Part shown: positions 16,674-25,759 of the stretch, piece by piece
How positions within the stretch are numbered: position 1 is the stretch's first letter
Layout: the number at the start of each line of letters is the position of its first letter
NCBI RefSeq assembly: GCF_029714185.1
Contig: NZ_CP121671.1
Location: 2,170,001 to 2,234,000 of the forward strand
Direction of reading: 5' to 3'
Length of the DNA stretch: 64,000 bases
Source of the DNA: Halobacillus naozhouensis
Lineage (GTDB): Bacteria; Bacillota; Bacilli; Bacillales; Halobacillaceae
The notes under the pieces: generated by a model
Told to the model about the DNA's origin: nothing
Seen by the model: only the letters and a program-made list of their open reading frames with translations
Database searches by the model: none
Position numbers and translations under genes: made by a program

Positions 16674-16707
16674 AAAGAGACTGACTACCTCTCGAGTCAG
16701 TCTCTTT
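16674..16707 (-). terminator. Terminator of the first cold-shock gene
   Basis: Perfect 13-bp stem AAAGAGACTGACT (16674-16686) / AGTCAGTCTCTTT (16695-16707) with an 8-nt loop. It lies between the csp gene and ydjO. Confidence 0.85.
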
Positions 16708-16712
16708 CCACC

Positions 16713-16913
16713 TTATAATTTAGTTACATTAGCAGCCTGTGGTCCACGGTTGCCTTCAGTAATCTCAAATTCAACAGCTTGGCCTTCTTCTAGGGATTTA
16801 AATCCCTCTTCTTGAATCGCGCTGAAGTGTACGAATACATCGTCTTCTCCTTCAACTTCGATAAATCCAAAGCCTTTTTCAGCGTTAAACCATTTTACTG
16901 TACCAGTTTTCAT
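16713..16913 (-). CDS. Cold-shock protein (CspA/CspB family)
   Basis: A 66-aa OB-fold RNA/DNA-binding protein. K-W-F-N-A-E-K-G-F-G-F-I-E (RNP1) and D-V-F-V-H-F-S-A-I (RNP2) are intact, and the end G-P-Q-A-A-N-V-T is standard. Such proteins act as RNA chaperones at low temperature. The gene has a near-perfect sigma-A promoter about 150 bp upstream, so it carries a long 5' leader as cold-shock mRNAs usually do. A close paralogue lies at 42505-42705. Confidence 0.96.
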   Translation of the reverse strand: MKTGTVKWFNAEKGFGFIEVEGEDDVFVHFSAIQEEGFKSLEEGQAVEFEITEGNRGPQAANVTKL

Positions 16914-17064
16914 AAAAATGGGTCCTCCAATGTTTCAAAAAATTAATATGCGTTCCATAAGAAATGAAAAAAATCACATATTATAAAAAGTACCAATGGG
17001 CATTGATCACTCTTTATAATAGGTGATTCATTTTATGTTTGGCACAAAATTAATATTAACTATT

Positions 17065-17099
17065 ATCATACTATAGTTCACCGGTGAAGTCAACTTCAG
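17065..17099 (-). promoter_or_regulatory. Sigma-A promoter of the first csp gene with embedded palindromes
   Basis: On the minus strand TTGACT (17093-17088), a 17-bp spacer and TATGAT (17070-17065). The spacer holds the perfect palindrome TTCACCGGTGAA (17077-17088). A second inverted repeat, TGAAGT-CA-ACTTCA (17085-17098), covers the -35. The start site would be near 17058, leaving a leader of about 145 nt. Confidence 0.75.
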
Positions 17100-17157
17100 G
17101 TGCATACACCTGCTCTATTCATTTTATACAGCCAGCCAGATTTTTATACGTACTTTT

Positions 17158-17658
17158 TTAAACTTTTTCAATCACGCCACAGGCAATTCTTTTGCCAGCG
17201 TCGCCGCTAGGTTGGGATTGGTAATCATCAGGACCCTGATGGATAATAACAGCTTTTCCTATAATATCCTCAACTTGAAATCTATCCGTGAAGAATATCA
17301 TTCTAGAGCGGCCTTGGTTTGAAAATAACACAGGAAAATCTCCAGCATGATTGCCATGAGGCTGATCATCAGGATTCCAGTGTCCTCCAGCGGACTGAAA
17401 GGGATTTTCACCATCTCCTATTTCACATGCTCCGTGTTCATGAATATGAAATCCGTGTGGCCCAATCTGAATACCATTTTTTACTTGAAAATCAGGCAGG
17501 CCCTCCACCTGAACAAAAACCTCCACCCCGTATGGCCGTTGATAAAATTGTACGACGCCCTTTAGATCAGGAGCAAGCGGACTGCTTTTAAAACTTACGC
17601 GAGCTTGCTCAGACTGATAAGTAGGTCTGATGGGTGGATATGGATAATGATAATACAT
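17158..17658 (-). CDS. sodC: Cu-Zn superoxide dismutase (SodC/YojM-like)
   Basis: A 166-aa protein of the Cu-Zn SOD fold. Metal ligands appear complete: H-G-F-H-I-H (two Cu His), G-G-H-W-N-P (bridging His), P-H-G-N-H-A-G-D (Zn His, His, Asp) and the late V-I-I-H-Q-G-P-D-D-Y (Cu His). Disulfide cysteines are in H-G-A-C-E and R-I-A-C-G, and the active-site Arg is in the A-G-K-R-I-A-C-G segment. No export signal or lipobox is seen at the N-terminus, which starts M-Y-Y-H-Y-P-Y-P, so its location is unclear; YojM-type proteins are usually outside the membrane. Confidence 0.92.
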   Translation of the reverse strand: MYYHYPYPPIRPTYQSEQARVSFKSSPLAPDLKGVVQFYQRPYGVEVFVQVEGLPDFQVKNGIQIGPHGFHIHEHGACEIGDGENPFQSAGGHWNPDDQPHGNHAGDFPVLFSNQGRSRMIFFTDRFQVEDIIGKAVIIHQGPDDYQSQPSGDAGKRIACGVIEKV

Positions 17659-17781
17659 GGCTTCTCCTCCTTTTATACCAATATATGCAGCGAACTTTTA
17701 AAACATGTCCTTTCAAATTTACATCGATATCACGATGTGCTACACTCCATTTAATGTCTCACAAGTAAAAGGAGAGATGAC

Positions 17782-18471
17782 ATGAAGAAAATATGGATCA
17801 CATCACTGATTGCTGTACTTGCTTTATTTAGTTTGGCTGCCTGCTCAGGGGGAGACAATACAGAAAGCAGTAAAAAGGAAGAAACCACTGAGAGTAAGAA
17901 GAGTGAGGATAACACTGGACCCGTCGCAACTGTAAATGGACAAGAAATTCCACGTGAAAAGTTTAATCAACAGTTGGAAGGAACCAAACAGCGATACAAG
18001 AAGATGGGTATGAAAATCGAAGGTAAAGAAAAACAAATGGAGCAAGGCGTTGTCAACCAACTCATTGGCATTGAGTTATTGAATCAAAAAGCAACGGAAG
18101 CAAATATTAAAGTATCCAAAGATGAAGTAGAGAAAAAATATGAACAATTTGCCTCCCAATTTCCTTCCGAGGAAGAACGTAAGAAAGCTCTTAAAGAAAG
18201 CGGTATGACCGAGGATAAAGTGAAACAGCAATTAGAGGAAAATATAAAAATTCAAAAATATGTAGCAGAAAATACAGAAGAAGTTACCGTAAGTGACGAG
18301 GAAGCCAAGAAGCAGTATGAGACTATGGTAAAAGGACAAAAGAACGCCCCTAGCTTCGAGGAAGCTAAAAAACAAATTAAGCAGCAAATACAGAAGCAAA
18401 AGCAAGGTCAGCAAGTGACTAAGCTTGTCGAAAAACTTCGTAAAGAAGCTGATGTAAAGGTAACACTATAA
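17782..18471 (+). CDS. Lipoprotein with SurA-N-like chaperone domain, no PPIase domain
   Basis: A 229-aa lipoprotein. The signal sequence ends in the lipobox L-A-A-C (cysteine near residue 21), followed by a Ser/Lys/Glu-rich spacer. V-A-T-V-N-G-Q-E-I-P-R-E-K-F-N-Q-Q-L and the later E-V-E-K-K-Y-E-Q-F-A-S-Q-F match the SurA N-terminal helical domain found in PrsA and related foldases. The parvulin PPIase domain of PrsA is missing, so it would be a pure holdase-like chaperone at the outer face of the membrane. Highly charged and Gln/Lys rich. Convergent with dynA. Confidence 0.85.
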   Translation: MKKIWITSLIAVLALFSLAACSGGDNTESSKKEETTESKKSEDNTGPVATVNGQEIPREKFNQQLEGTKQRYKKMGMKIEGKEKQMEQGVVNQLIGIELLNQKATEANIKVSKDEVEKKYEQFASQFPSEEERKKALKESGMTEDKVKQQLEENIKIQKYVAENTEEVTVSDEEAKKQYETMVKGQKNAPSFEEAKKQIKQQIQKQKQGQQVTKLVEKLRKEADVKVTL

Positions 18472-18482
18472 TAAGAAATACA

Positions 18483-18515
18483 AAGATCCTGGACATGTTT
18501 GTGCCAGGATCTTTT
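18483..18515. terminator. Terminator between the SurA-N-like lipoprotein and dynA
   Basis: Perfect 10-bp stem AAGATCCTGG (18483-18492) / CCAGGATCTT (18504-18513) followed by TTTTTG on the plus strand. It overlaps the 3' flank of dynA. Confidence 0.85.
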
Positions 18516-18519
18516 TGCG

Positions 18520-21500
18520 TTACAATATATTATTCTTAAGTTTCTCATACTGTTCCTTTAAATAGATCACGTCGACAGGATGCTTCAGACTATACGTGAA
18601 CCTGTTGAAACTCTGATCTAATTGTTTAAGCCAGTTGTCTCTGGCCTCATGTAAAGACTGCAGACACTGCTCTATATAGTACTGTTCTATAGTAGGCTTT
18701 ACCTTGTAAATCGCATCGTAGAGCGGTGTGGTTACCCGCTCACTTAACTGCTCCTTCATTCGCTCCTTCTCGTTGTGCTCAAAGAATGATTTTGTTCCTT
18801 TAAACAGTTGTAATACATCAGCAAGGTCCTTTTCATTTATCAGTAGTCTTTGATCTATAGCAGGTGGGGCAATCGAATTCCATTCAAAACTGCTCAGTGA
18901 AAGCGAACGATTAATCCTTCTCAATTCTGCTTCGTAATTTTTTTTATGCTGTTCCACTACATCTTTAATAAAGACTTCTATTCTTAGGGTGACAGCCTTG
19001 ATCTCCTGGTTCATTTCAAATTCAACTTCATTCAACAGCTCTCCTGCTGACTCCTCAATTTGTTCTTTTGCTTCTGATCGAGCTCCTTTAATGACAGCAG
19101 GATTAAAATGGTTCTTAAAATATGAGTTAAAGTTTAACATCATACGCTGGTGAACAAAATGCAGTTGTTTATTCACCTTTTGGGCGATTGCTTTTTCACT
19201 CCGCGCTTCTGCAAATTGAGCGAGCACTTGCTGAGCCCGGCTTTGTTCGTCCTCTAACATGGCGAGCTTCTCTTCTCTATCCTGCTCGCTGAGCCTGGCG
19301 TGGTCGATGATGGTTTGTAAGGAAGCTACCGCTTCGTTTAGATCATGTTCAATCGAATGGTGGAGTACTTCTGTCAATTCCTCTTGCAAGAAACGTTCAA
19401 ACCGCTCTTCAAAAGCAGGTAACCCGCTACCGATTCTGTCATGGGTTTGCTTCTCCTTTAACCCCTGTATGCTCGATAACGAATAGATACGCGGATTGCG
19501 AATTTGAAACTGAAGAAGCTGTTCCTGTAAATAATGTTCAACTTGTTGTTTTTCCTCGTCATTTTCAGCTAAATCTGCGGCATTGATAATGAAAAACATT
19601 TTATCCATGGAGAAAGCATCCTTCACTCTTCCAAGCTGAGTTAAAAAGGATTGATCTGCCTTCGAGAACGGATGGTTATAATAAGTTACAAAAAGAATGG
19701 CATCAGCATTTTTAATATACTCAAATGATACATTGGTATGTCGGGCATTGACAGAATCCGCTCCTGGTGTATCAACAAGTGTGATCCCTGCACGTGTCCA
19801 TTCACAATCATAATAAAGCTCCATCCACTCAATAAAACATGATTTTTTCTCTTCCGAAACAAATGCTGCAAACCGGTCAAGCGTTATGGTCATTTCCTGA
19901 TTAAGATGAGGAGCCATTTCTTCATACCCATCAACAAAAGCTTGAAGAAATGTACGTTTCTTGTGATCCAGCTTCTGCAACTTTTTTTCTTCTAAAGAAA
20001 CGATGTGTTGATAGGCTGATTCTATGTTCGTGTAGCGTTCAAGAACTTTCTTTCCGGCAAAGGCGAGATCTTCTAATAATTGCTCTTCACCCTTAACTCT
20101 AACCGTCACCGTCCCATGAGGATGCTGCTGGGAGGAGGCAGTAATTTTGTTGATTGTTGCTGTGGTTGGATTAGGAGAGACAGGTAAGACTTGTTCTCCT
20201 AACAATGCATTGGCAAATGATGATTTCCCCGCACTAAAGGCTCCAAACAACGCGATCGTATATTGCTGGTGCTGTAATCTATGCTGTTTCCCGCGGAGCT
20301 GAGTGAGTAAATGGTCAAAGCCATCGATGTTCCCCAACACATCCTGTGCTTCTACAAGTTTTTGATGAATATCTGTCTTTTTCGCAGCAGCTCTTTCACG
20401 AACACCATTATCTTCAGTTTCCTCCTGCTTCATTGCATTTGATTTTACTTCCGAATATACCATGTCTTGACTCGACTTAACTGTAATCAGAGATTGCTGT
20501 TTCTGCAGGGCGAGTGCAACTTGTTCTTCGACCTCGTTTGAAAGATTTTGCTCAGCGAATGCACGCAGCAGCTGTTGCTTCACCTCTTCAATAGCAGCTT
20601 TCAGGCTGAAAAGCTCTTCCTCTGCTTGTGATTTATGATCATACGCCTTAAATAACTGCTGATGAGCTGTCGTTTCAGCTTCATTTCTTTGTTCGAGCAT
20701 GCTCTCTACCCGTTCCCACCATTGATTCAATTGATTGCGGCCATGGCGTTGAATATCTTTAGCCAATTGATCGGTGTAACGAAGTACATATTCCCCTGTG
20801 ACTGAAGCACCAGTTTCAATTAATTGCTGTAACCGGGATGACGGATATTCAATATCAAAGGATTGTGTGTCATGAATGATAGCACTGTCCGTAATCGCAT
20901 TATCCTCCAACAATTGCATCATCCGTTCACGTAATGGCCAAGCTACATTTTTCTCAATCGTCTGCTTCAACTGATCATAGTATTTTTCAAATCGAACGGC
21001 TCGTTCTTCTTCTGTTTTCTTCTTCGTAAGAATAAAACCTACTTTAAAGCCCGGCTGCATGGACTCTAAATATAAACGAGCATGCTCTCGTAATTCACTT
21101 GGCATTAAATAAGCATTAGATAAAAATGTAAGCACTCTGTTTTCGAAATGTTCTCTAGCCGCAGGGATTCTTTCCTTCTGGGCGTCTAGTAAAGACCCTG
21201 CCTCATCAACATCCTGTTCCGTAATGATTTGATCAGCATGTCTGATTTGTTGATGAAGGGTCTCCATTTGCTCTTCATAAGTCGCACAGTAATCACTAAT
21301 GCTCTCATTTATAATGGCTGCAGCATGATGTAAAGCGGTTTGACTGATTGAGATGTTATCATACATCGTATGGAAAGCAGAGCTGACTTGCTCAATTTGA
21401 TTAGCTGAATGCATGGGCTCTTTTAAAGAAGTATAGTAAATGTGCTGGGGCTCAATCCCCCATAAGTGTAAGGAATGCTCAACACTTTGCTGAAATTGGC

Positions 21501-22140
21501 CAAAAGTTAACTCCGTTTCGTTATGTTTGTCCACTTGATTAATAATGATTGAAAACGTGATCTGACGCTGCTGCATTTCCAGTAAAAAATTAAGATTGAC
21601 TTCAGATTGTACGTGATTATAATCCATCACATAAAACATATAATCCATTAAATGCAGGGAGGATTCGGTAATTAACCGATCAGCATCCCGTGTTGAATCA
21701 ACACCTGGTGTATCTAATATTTTCACATGCGAAGGGAGCTCAGCTAATGGGCGCTGAATATCAAGGCCGGTTATTCTTTCTCCTTCTCGGCACATCGCCT
21801 GGATGGTTTGAATATCAATAGATCCTTCATATTTGACCGGATCATGCTCGCTGAAATAAGCGATGGTCGCTTCAGGTCCGTTCGATAATTTTACAATGTT
21901 CGCACTTGTTGGAATCGGACTGGAAGGCAGGATGGAATGGTCGACAAGGTGGTTGATCATCGTTGACTTCCCCGCAGAAAAGTGGCCGGCGAAGCCGATC
22001 ATCATTTCCTGTCTGTTGACCTTCTCAATTAGTTCCAGTACTTTATTTGCCTGGTGCTGGTTATATTTCTCAAGCTCACTGTATAAGGATTCTAACCTAG
22101 CGAGCGTCTTCGTATGGGCTTCTACGGTGGAAACAGACAT
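18520..22140 (-). CDS. dynA: Tandem dynamin-like GTPase DynA (YpbR)
   Basis: A 1206-aa protein made of two fused bacterial dynamins. The first GTPase has G-H-F-S-A-G-K-S-T (about residue 50) and D-T-P-G-V-D-S. The second has G-A-F-S-A-G-K-S-S (about 625) and D-T-P-G-A-D-S. Long helical assembly domains follow each GTPase, with hydrophobic paddle-like stretches. Size and layout match Bacillus subtilis DynA (about 1190 aa), a membrane-tethering and fusion protein that helps the cell survive membrane damage and phage. Transcribed alone. Confidence 0.96.
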   Translation of the reverse strand: MSVSTVEAHTKTLARLESLYSELEKYNQHQANKVLELIEKVNRQEMMIGFAGHFSAGKSTMINHLVDHSILPSSPIPTSANIVKLSNGPEATIAYFSEHDPVKYEGSIDIQTIQAMCREGERITGLDIQRPLAELPSHVKILDTPGVDSTRDADRLITESSLHLMDYMFYVMDYNHVQSEVNLNFLLEMQQRQITFSIIINQVDKHNETELTFGQFQQSVEHSLHLWGIEPQHIYYTSLKEPMHSANQIEQVSSAFHTMYDNISISQTALHHAAAIINESISDYCATYEEQMETLHQQIRHADQIITEQDVDEAGSLLDAQKERIPAAREHFENRVLTFLSNAYLMPSELREHARLYLESMQPGFKVGFILTKKKTEEERAVRFEKYYDQLKQTIEKNVAWPLRERMMQLLEDNAITDSAIIHDTQSFDIEYPSSRLQQLIETGASVTGEYVLRYTDQLAKDIQRHGRNQLNQWWERVESMLEQRNEAETTAHQQLFKAYDHKSQAEEELFSLKAAIEEVKQQLLRAFAEQNLSNEVEEQVALALQKQQSLITVKSSQDMVYSEVKSNAMKQEETEDNGVRERAAAKKTDIHQKLVEAQDVLGNIDGFDHLLTQLRGKQHRLQHQQYTIALFGAFSAGKSSFANALLGEQVLPVSPNPTTATINKITASSQQHPHGTVTVRVKGEEQLLEDLAFAGKKVLERYTNIESAYQHIVSLEEKKLQKLDHKKRTFLQAFVDGYEEMAPHLNQEMTITLDRFAAFVSEEKKSCFIEWMELYYDCEWTRAGITLVDTPGADSVNARHTNVSFEYIKNADAILFVTYYNHPFSKADQSFLTQLGRVKDAFSMDKMFFIINAADLAENDEEKQQVEHYLQEQLLQFQIRNPRIYSLSSIQGLKEKQTHDRIGSGLPAFEERFERFLQEELTEVLHHSIEHDLNEAVASLQTIIDHARLSEQDREEKLAMLEDEQSRAQQVLAQFAEARSEKAIAQKVNKQLHFVHQRMMLNFNSYFKNHFNPAVIKGARSEAKEQIEESAGELLNEVEFEMNQEIKAVTLRIEVFIKDVVEQHKKNYEAELRRINRSLSLSSFEWNSIAPPAIDQRLLINEKDLADVLQLFKGTKSFFEHNEKERMKEQLSERVTTPLYDAIYKVKPTIEQYYIEQCLQSLHEARDNWLKQLDQSFNRFTYSLKHPVDVIYLKEQYEKLKNNIL

Positions 22141-22257
22141 TGTTTTTAATCTCCTTTATGTCTTGTGCATTACTTTCTAGTTTACTCAACATAGATAAAA
22201 CCTCTCAAGTTTAGCATCTTTTCTTACACATAATGGACCGTTTTGATTATAAAATAA

Positions 22258-23130
22258 CTAACGATCTATTTCTAGTTCTTCCATATAAGCTGGCATCCCT
22301 TGAACGGAGAATGAAGTGGTGAACAATTCTCGAAGTTGACATCTATAACGTCTTGATACATAAGGAAATGCCCCCCGATAAATTTCTTTTGCATAATGAA
22401 AAGGGGGAACTTTATCTTCCCGCTTATTGATGACCGTAAAAGTCAGCGCACGATAGGTGCTGCCATGAGAAGTGACTTCGACAATGGTTGGCCTGTAGTG
22501 TCCTTCATAAACCCCTTCACGATCATATAGGTAATCGACAGCCGAGGGTGTGATTTTATAGAGGACACCTTCCACAAAAGTGGAGTGATGTTCTTCAATA
22601 TCAGCCCTGCCACCATCGTGAACATGGTGAGAGAATCGTAAACGATAATTAGCTAAACTAGCTCTGCCAACAACATCTTCAAATAACGATTCCACTCCAG
22701 CTAGTTTAAATCGCTCAAGATCCATGCAGGATCCATACGCAAAGTAAAACATATCATCTGCGTGAGGATAGCGTGCCAGTTTCCAATCACCGTGAGGCAG
22801 GACTTGCTCGCCTTCCATTCCACTTACACCTTCATATACAACGGCCTCGTAGTTTTCGTGATCAGTATGTACTGTAACTTGCTTTCGATCAAATAATGCT
22901 GCTGTTTCCCTATTATTGTGCTCATCGATATTTCTCATGATATGGTCAGATACTTCGTATAGTTCACCATACACCGTTCCTGTTTGGGTAAGCTTTACAT
23001 ATGCATTGTTGTCATGACTTTTAAATAAAGTTGCGTTTATTCGGGCTTGTTCAAATAAAAGCGAAGAATCAGCTAACCAATCATGATCTTTTTCCCCTTT
23101 ACAAAATGATCCATACACAAATAAATGCAT
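22258..23130 (-). CDS. ykqA: Double-domain gamma-glutamylcyclotransferase-like protein YkqA
   Basis: A 290-aa protein with two GGCT/AIG2-like domains. The N-terminal one starts M-H-L-F-V-Y-G-S-F-C-K-G-E, and the second starts near residue 127 with Y-F-A-Y-G-S-C-M-D-L-E-R-F. Both Y-G-S loops belong to the family, which forms 5-oxoproline from gamma-glutamyl substrates. A separate catalytic Glu is harder to place. AAGGAGGG precedes the ATG, and the start lies 3 bp after the P1 peptidase stop, so the two are translated from one transcript. The exact substrate is unknown. Confidence 0.88.
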   Translation of the reverse strand: MHLFVYGSFCKGEKDHDWLADSSLLFEQARINATLFKSHDNNAYVKLTQTGTVYGELYEVSDHIMRNIDEHNNRETAALFDRKQVTVHTDHENYEAVVYEGVSGMEGEQVLPHGDWKLARYPHADDMFYFAYGSCMDLERFKLAGVESLFEDVVGRASLANYRLRFSHHVHDGGRADIEEHHSTFVEGVLYKITPSAVDYLYDREGVYEGHYRPTIVEVTSHGSTYRALTFTVINKREDKVPPFHYAKEIYRGAFPYVSRRYRCQLRELFTTSFSVQGMPAYMEELEIDR

Positions 23131-23132
23131 CC

Positions 23133-24110
23133 TTATCCCTCCTTTGTTACCGTTGAATAAGCAGGAAGCTGATAAGCACTTGTTGCAGACTTTACGGCCT
23201 GGATTACTGCTTGCTCAACGACGTGAGCTGCTAAATAGCTCAATCCATTTAAGTCGACCGTTACTTCATTAGTTGTCATTGCAAATAATGTATCTCCATC
23301 TACAAATGTATGAGAAGGTCTGATCGTTCGGGCCAGGCCGTCATGAGCAATAGAAGCCAGTTTATTAGCTTCAGACTTAGATAATGCAGCATTACAGGTA
23401 ATAATGCCAATAGTCGTATTCCCGCTAAATCGATTAGTACTTGCTGTATTCATTTGTTTCAGCAGCACCTGTTCGCTTCCCAAGAAACATTGTCGATGAC
23501 GATCATATGCGCCCGCTAAACAGTTTCCCGTTGCTGGATCAACTACATCTCCGAAGCTGTTCACAGCTACAACCGCTCCAATCTTTAACTCACCAACTTC
23601 AATCGCGTAATGGCCCACTCCGCCCTTCATAGCGTATACCGGTCCTAACAATTTTCCTACAGATGCTCCCGTGCCCGCTCCCACGTTTCCTTTTAAAAAA
23701 GGTCTATTAAGAAAAGCATTTTGAGTTGCCTGCTTCCCCATATTCCTGTCCGGCCGTACTTGTTCATCACCAACCATAAGGTCAAATAAAATGGCTCCGG
23801 GAACGATCGGAACTTTCGTGATCTGTACGTCAAAACCAACTCCTCTTCCCTCAAGCTCATTCATAACCCCTGTTCCTGCATCTAAGCCGAAGGCACTTCC
23901 TCCTGCTAAAAATATTCCATGTACTTGTTCAACCAAATTCTCAGGGTTCAAGGCATCCGTCTCCCGGGTCCCCGGTGAGCCGCCACGTACAGACACGCCT
24001 GCTTTCGCACCATGCTCCGAGACTACAACTGTACAACCTGTAGCCGCTTCTTTATTATCTGCATGACCAAAAGCAAACCCCTCGATAGATGTAATCGGAA
24101 TTTCATTCAT
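23133..24110 (-). CDS. P1 family peptidase (DmpA/NylC-like self-cleaving amidohydrolase)
   Basis: A 325-aa member of the N-terminal-nucleophile P1 family (L-aminopeptidase D-Ala-esterase DmpA, nylon oligomer hydrolase NylC). The processing site is visible as G-N-T-T-I-G-I-I-T-C-N-A, with cleavage expected between Asn231 and Thr232 to free the catalytic Thr. G-S-A-F-G-L-D-A and G-N-V-G-A-G-T-G-A-S-V-G-K are conserved family blocks. Divergent from acylphosphatase; translated just before ykqA. The natural substrate is unknown. Confidence 0.92.
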   Translation of the reverse strand: MNEIPITSIEGFAFGHADNKEAATGCTVVVSEHGAKAGVSVRGGSPGTRETDALNPENLVEQVHGIFLAGGSAFGLDAGTGVMNELEGRGVGFDVQITKVPIVPGAILFDLMVGDEQVRPDRNMGKQATQNAFLNRPFLKGNVGAGTGASVGKLLGPVYAMKGGVGHYAIEVGELKIGAVVAVNSFGDVVDPATGNCLAGAYDRHRQCFLGSEQVLLKQMNTASTNRFSGNTTIGIITCNAALSKSEANKLASIAHDGLARTIRPSHTFVDGDTLFAMTTNEVTVDLNGLSYLAAHVVEQAVIQAVKSATSAYQLPAYSTVTKEG

Positions 24111-24179
24111 GGCAAACTATCCTTCCTTATGTTTTCTTTTTTACAAAAAAGGTAATTTTAAATCTATGGAGGTGTATAT

Positions 24180-24455
24180 ATGCCACGTAAACAGATAGTT
24201 GTTCACGGTAGAGTTCAAGGAGTTGGTTTTCGCGCTGCCACAGAACAGGTCGCATCTCAGTACAGTCTCACTGGCTGGGTAAAAAATAATCCTGACGGCA
24301 CAGTAGAAATAGAAGCAGAGGGGAACGAACATGAACTCGCCTCGTTTATAAAGGTGATAAAAAAAGGGCCTAATCCATTCGCTAAAGTCCAGTCACTCGA
24401 TATCACTAACTTAAAAAGTGAAAAAGGCTCCAAAGACTTCCGGACGCTACATTAA
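24180..24455 (+). CDS. acyP: Acylphosphatase
   Basis: A 91-aa enzyme hydrolysing acyl phosphates. Both catalytic residues are present: Arg18 in R-V-Q-G-V-G-F-R and Asn36 in G-W-V-K-N-N-P-D-G-T-V-E. The ferredoxin-like alpha/beta fold fits the size. GGAGG lies 9 bp before the ATG, and a strong hairpin follows the stop. Divergent from the P1 peptidase gene. Confidence 0.96.
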   Translation: MPRKQIVVHGRVQGVGFRAATEQVASQYSLTGWVKNNPDGTVEIEAEGNEHELASFIKVIKKGPNPFAKVQSLDITNLKSEKGSKDFRTLH

Positions 24456-24459
24456 GAGT

Positions 24460-24492
24460 GACCGCAGAAACCTTTTCTGCGGTCCTCTTTTT
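24460..24492 (+). terminator. Terminator of acylphosphatase
   Basis: Perfect 10-bp stem GACCGCAGAA (24460-24469) / TTCTGCGGTC (24475-24484), followed by CTCTTTTT. Confidence 0.85.
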
Positions 24493-24559
24493 AGTATTTC
24501 TCGCTTGGTATAGAAACTAAAGGTCATCGTTGATTGCCAACATGTGCCCCTCCCCTACT

Positions 24560-25297
24560 TTACTTGTGCATGGGTCTTACAATAACCTCATTCACATTCA
24601 CATAGGAAGGCTGTGTAACAGCATAAGCAACTGCTTTTGCGATATCTTCTGAATTCAGCGGAGTCATTTCCTGCTTCTCAAACATGTCAAGCACGTCTCC
24701 GTCTGTAATATGATCCGTTAACTCTGTATCTACGGCTCCCGGAGAAATGTTGGTTACTCTGACACCGGAGCGTGATAGTTCTTTCTCCATACCCATAGAT
24801 AGAGCTTTTACTGCATATTTCGTCGCACTGTACACCGTACTTGACGGAAATACTTCATGGCCCGCAACAGAGGAAACATTTACAATATGTCCACCCTCCT
24901 GCTTTAACATCTCAGGCAATGATGCATGAACACCATAAAGGACTCCTTTAATGTTTACATCAACCATTTGCTCCCATTCATCTACGTGATCATTTTTTAA
25001 GAATGATAACAGCATAACCCCTGCGTTATTGATATAAATATCAATACTGCCAAAATCATCTTTAGTTTCTTTGACCAGGTTTTCCACATCAGACCGTTTC
25101 GTAACATCTGTTTCAACTACTTTGGCTCTTACATTATATTGCCTCTCTACGTCATCAGCAAGCTGTTGCAAACGCTCAGATCTTCTGGCGGCAAGAACGA
25201 CATGAGCTCCTTCTTCCGCTAAATGTTTAGCGATGGACTTGCCAATCCCGCTGCTTGCCCCTGTAATAATGGCTGTTTTATTTGTTAATTTCCCCAT
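24560..25297 (-). CDS. Short-chain dehydrogenase/reductase (classical SDR)
   Basis: A 245-aa Rossmann-fold NAD(P)-dependent oxidoreductase. T-G-A-S-S-G-I-G binds the cofactor, N-N-A-G is the structural motif, S-S in N-V-S-S-V-A-G and Y-S-A-T-K give the catalytic Ser, Tyr and Lys. A-A-R-R-S after the second strand suggests NADPH. The ATG at 25297 is 8 bp after GGAGG and is preferred over the ATG two codons earlier. Substrate unknown; it resembles the YdaD/serine-dehydrogenase-like SDRs often called after clavaldehyde reductase. Confidence 0.92.
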   Translation of the reverse strand: MGKLTNKTAIITGASSGIGKSIAKHLAEEGAHVVLAARRSERLQQLADDVERQYNVRAKVVETDVTKRSDVENLVKETKDDFGSIDIYINNAGVMLLSFLKNDHVDEWEQMVDVNIKGVLYGVHASLPEMLKQEGGHIVNVSSVAGHEVFPSSTVYSATKYAVKALSMGMEKELSRSGVRVTNISPGAVDTELTDHITDGDVLDMFEKQEMTPLNSEDIAKAVAYAVTQPSYVNVNEVIVRPMHK

Positions 25298-25380
25298 TAT
25301 CATAACCTCCTTTATGACTCCACCTCTTATTTACCCTTTTTGTTAACGAACTATTCAGAGGTAAAGAAGTTCTATGTATG

Positions 25381-25410
25381 AAAAAGTCACCTCTACAGTA
25401 TAGAGGTGAC
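25381..25410 (-). terminator. Terminator of the ferredoxin gene
   Basis: Perfect 10-bp stem GTCACCTCTA (25386-25395) / TAGAGGTGAC (25401-25410). The minus-strand transcript then reads TTTTTC. Confidence 0.85.
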
Positions 25411-25430
25411 GGCACTGGTATGTGTGTGTA

Positions 25431-25670
25431 CTACTGTTCTTCAAAAAACTTGCGGTTTAATTCAATGTATTTATTTTCCTCTTCAGGAACTTCGTCTTCA
25501 ATGTAAATGGCCTCAACAGGGCAAACCGCTTCGCAAGCCCCGCAGTCGATACAGATCGCAGGATCAATGTAAAACATATCTTTCCCTTCCTCGATACAAT
25601 CGACCGGGCATACGTCAACACATTCTCCTGCTTTTTCATCTTTACAAGGTGAAGTTATAACAAATGCCAA
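25431..25670 (-). CDS. Ferredoxin with two iron-sulfur sites (7Fe/8Fe type)
   Basis: A 79-aa cytosolic electron carrier. The N-terminal cluster region is C-K-D-E-K-A-G-E-C-V-D-V-C-P-V-D-C, as in the bacillary ferredoxins that hold a [3Fe-4S]/[4Fe-4S] pair. The second is C-I-D-C-G-A-C-E-A-V-C-P. An acidic tail E-D-E-V-P-E-E-E-N follows. A ribosome site GGAGG precedes the ATG. A Fur-like inverted repeat lies 90 bp upstream, so iron may control expression. Partner unknown. Confidence 0.93.
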   Translation of the reverse strand: MAFVITSPCKDEKAGECVDVCPVDCIEEGKDMFYIDPAICIDCGACEAVCPVEAIYIEDEVPEEENKYIELNRKFFEEQ

Positions 25671-25759
25671 CGGAATCTCCTCCTTCTTTTATAAATAAAA
25701 AAGTGCTTCTATTAATTTCGCACTATTCACGGAAGTGATTTAAAACACCACTTTTTTTA

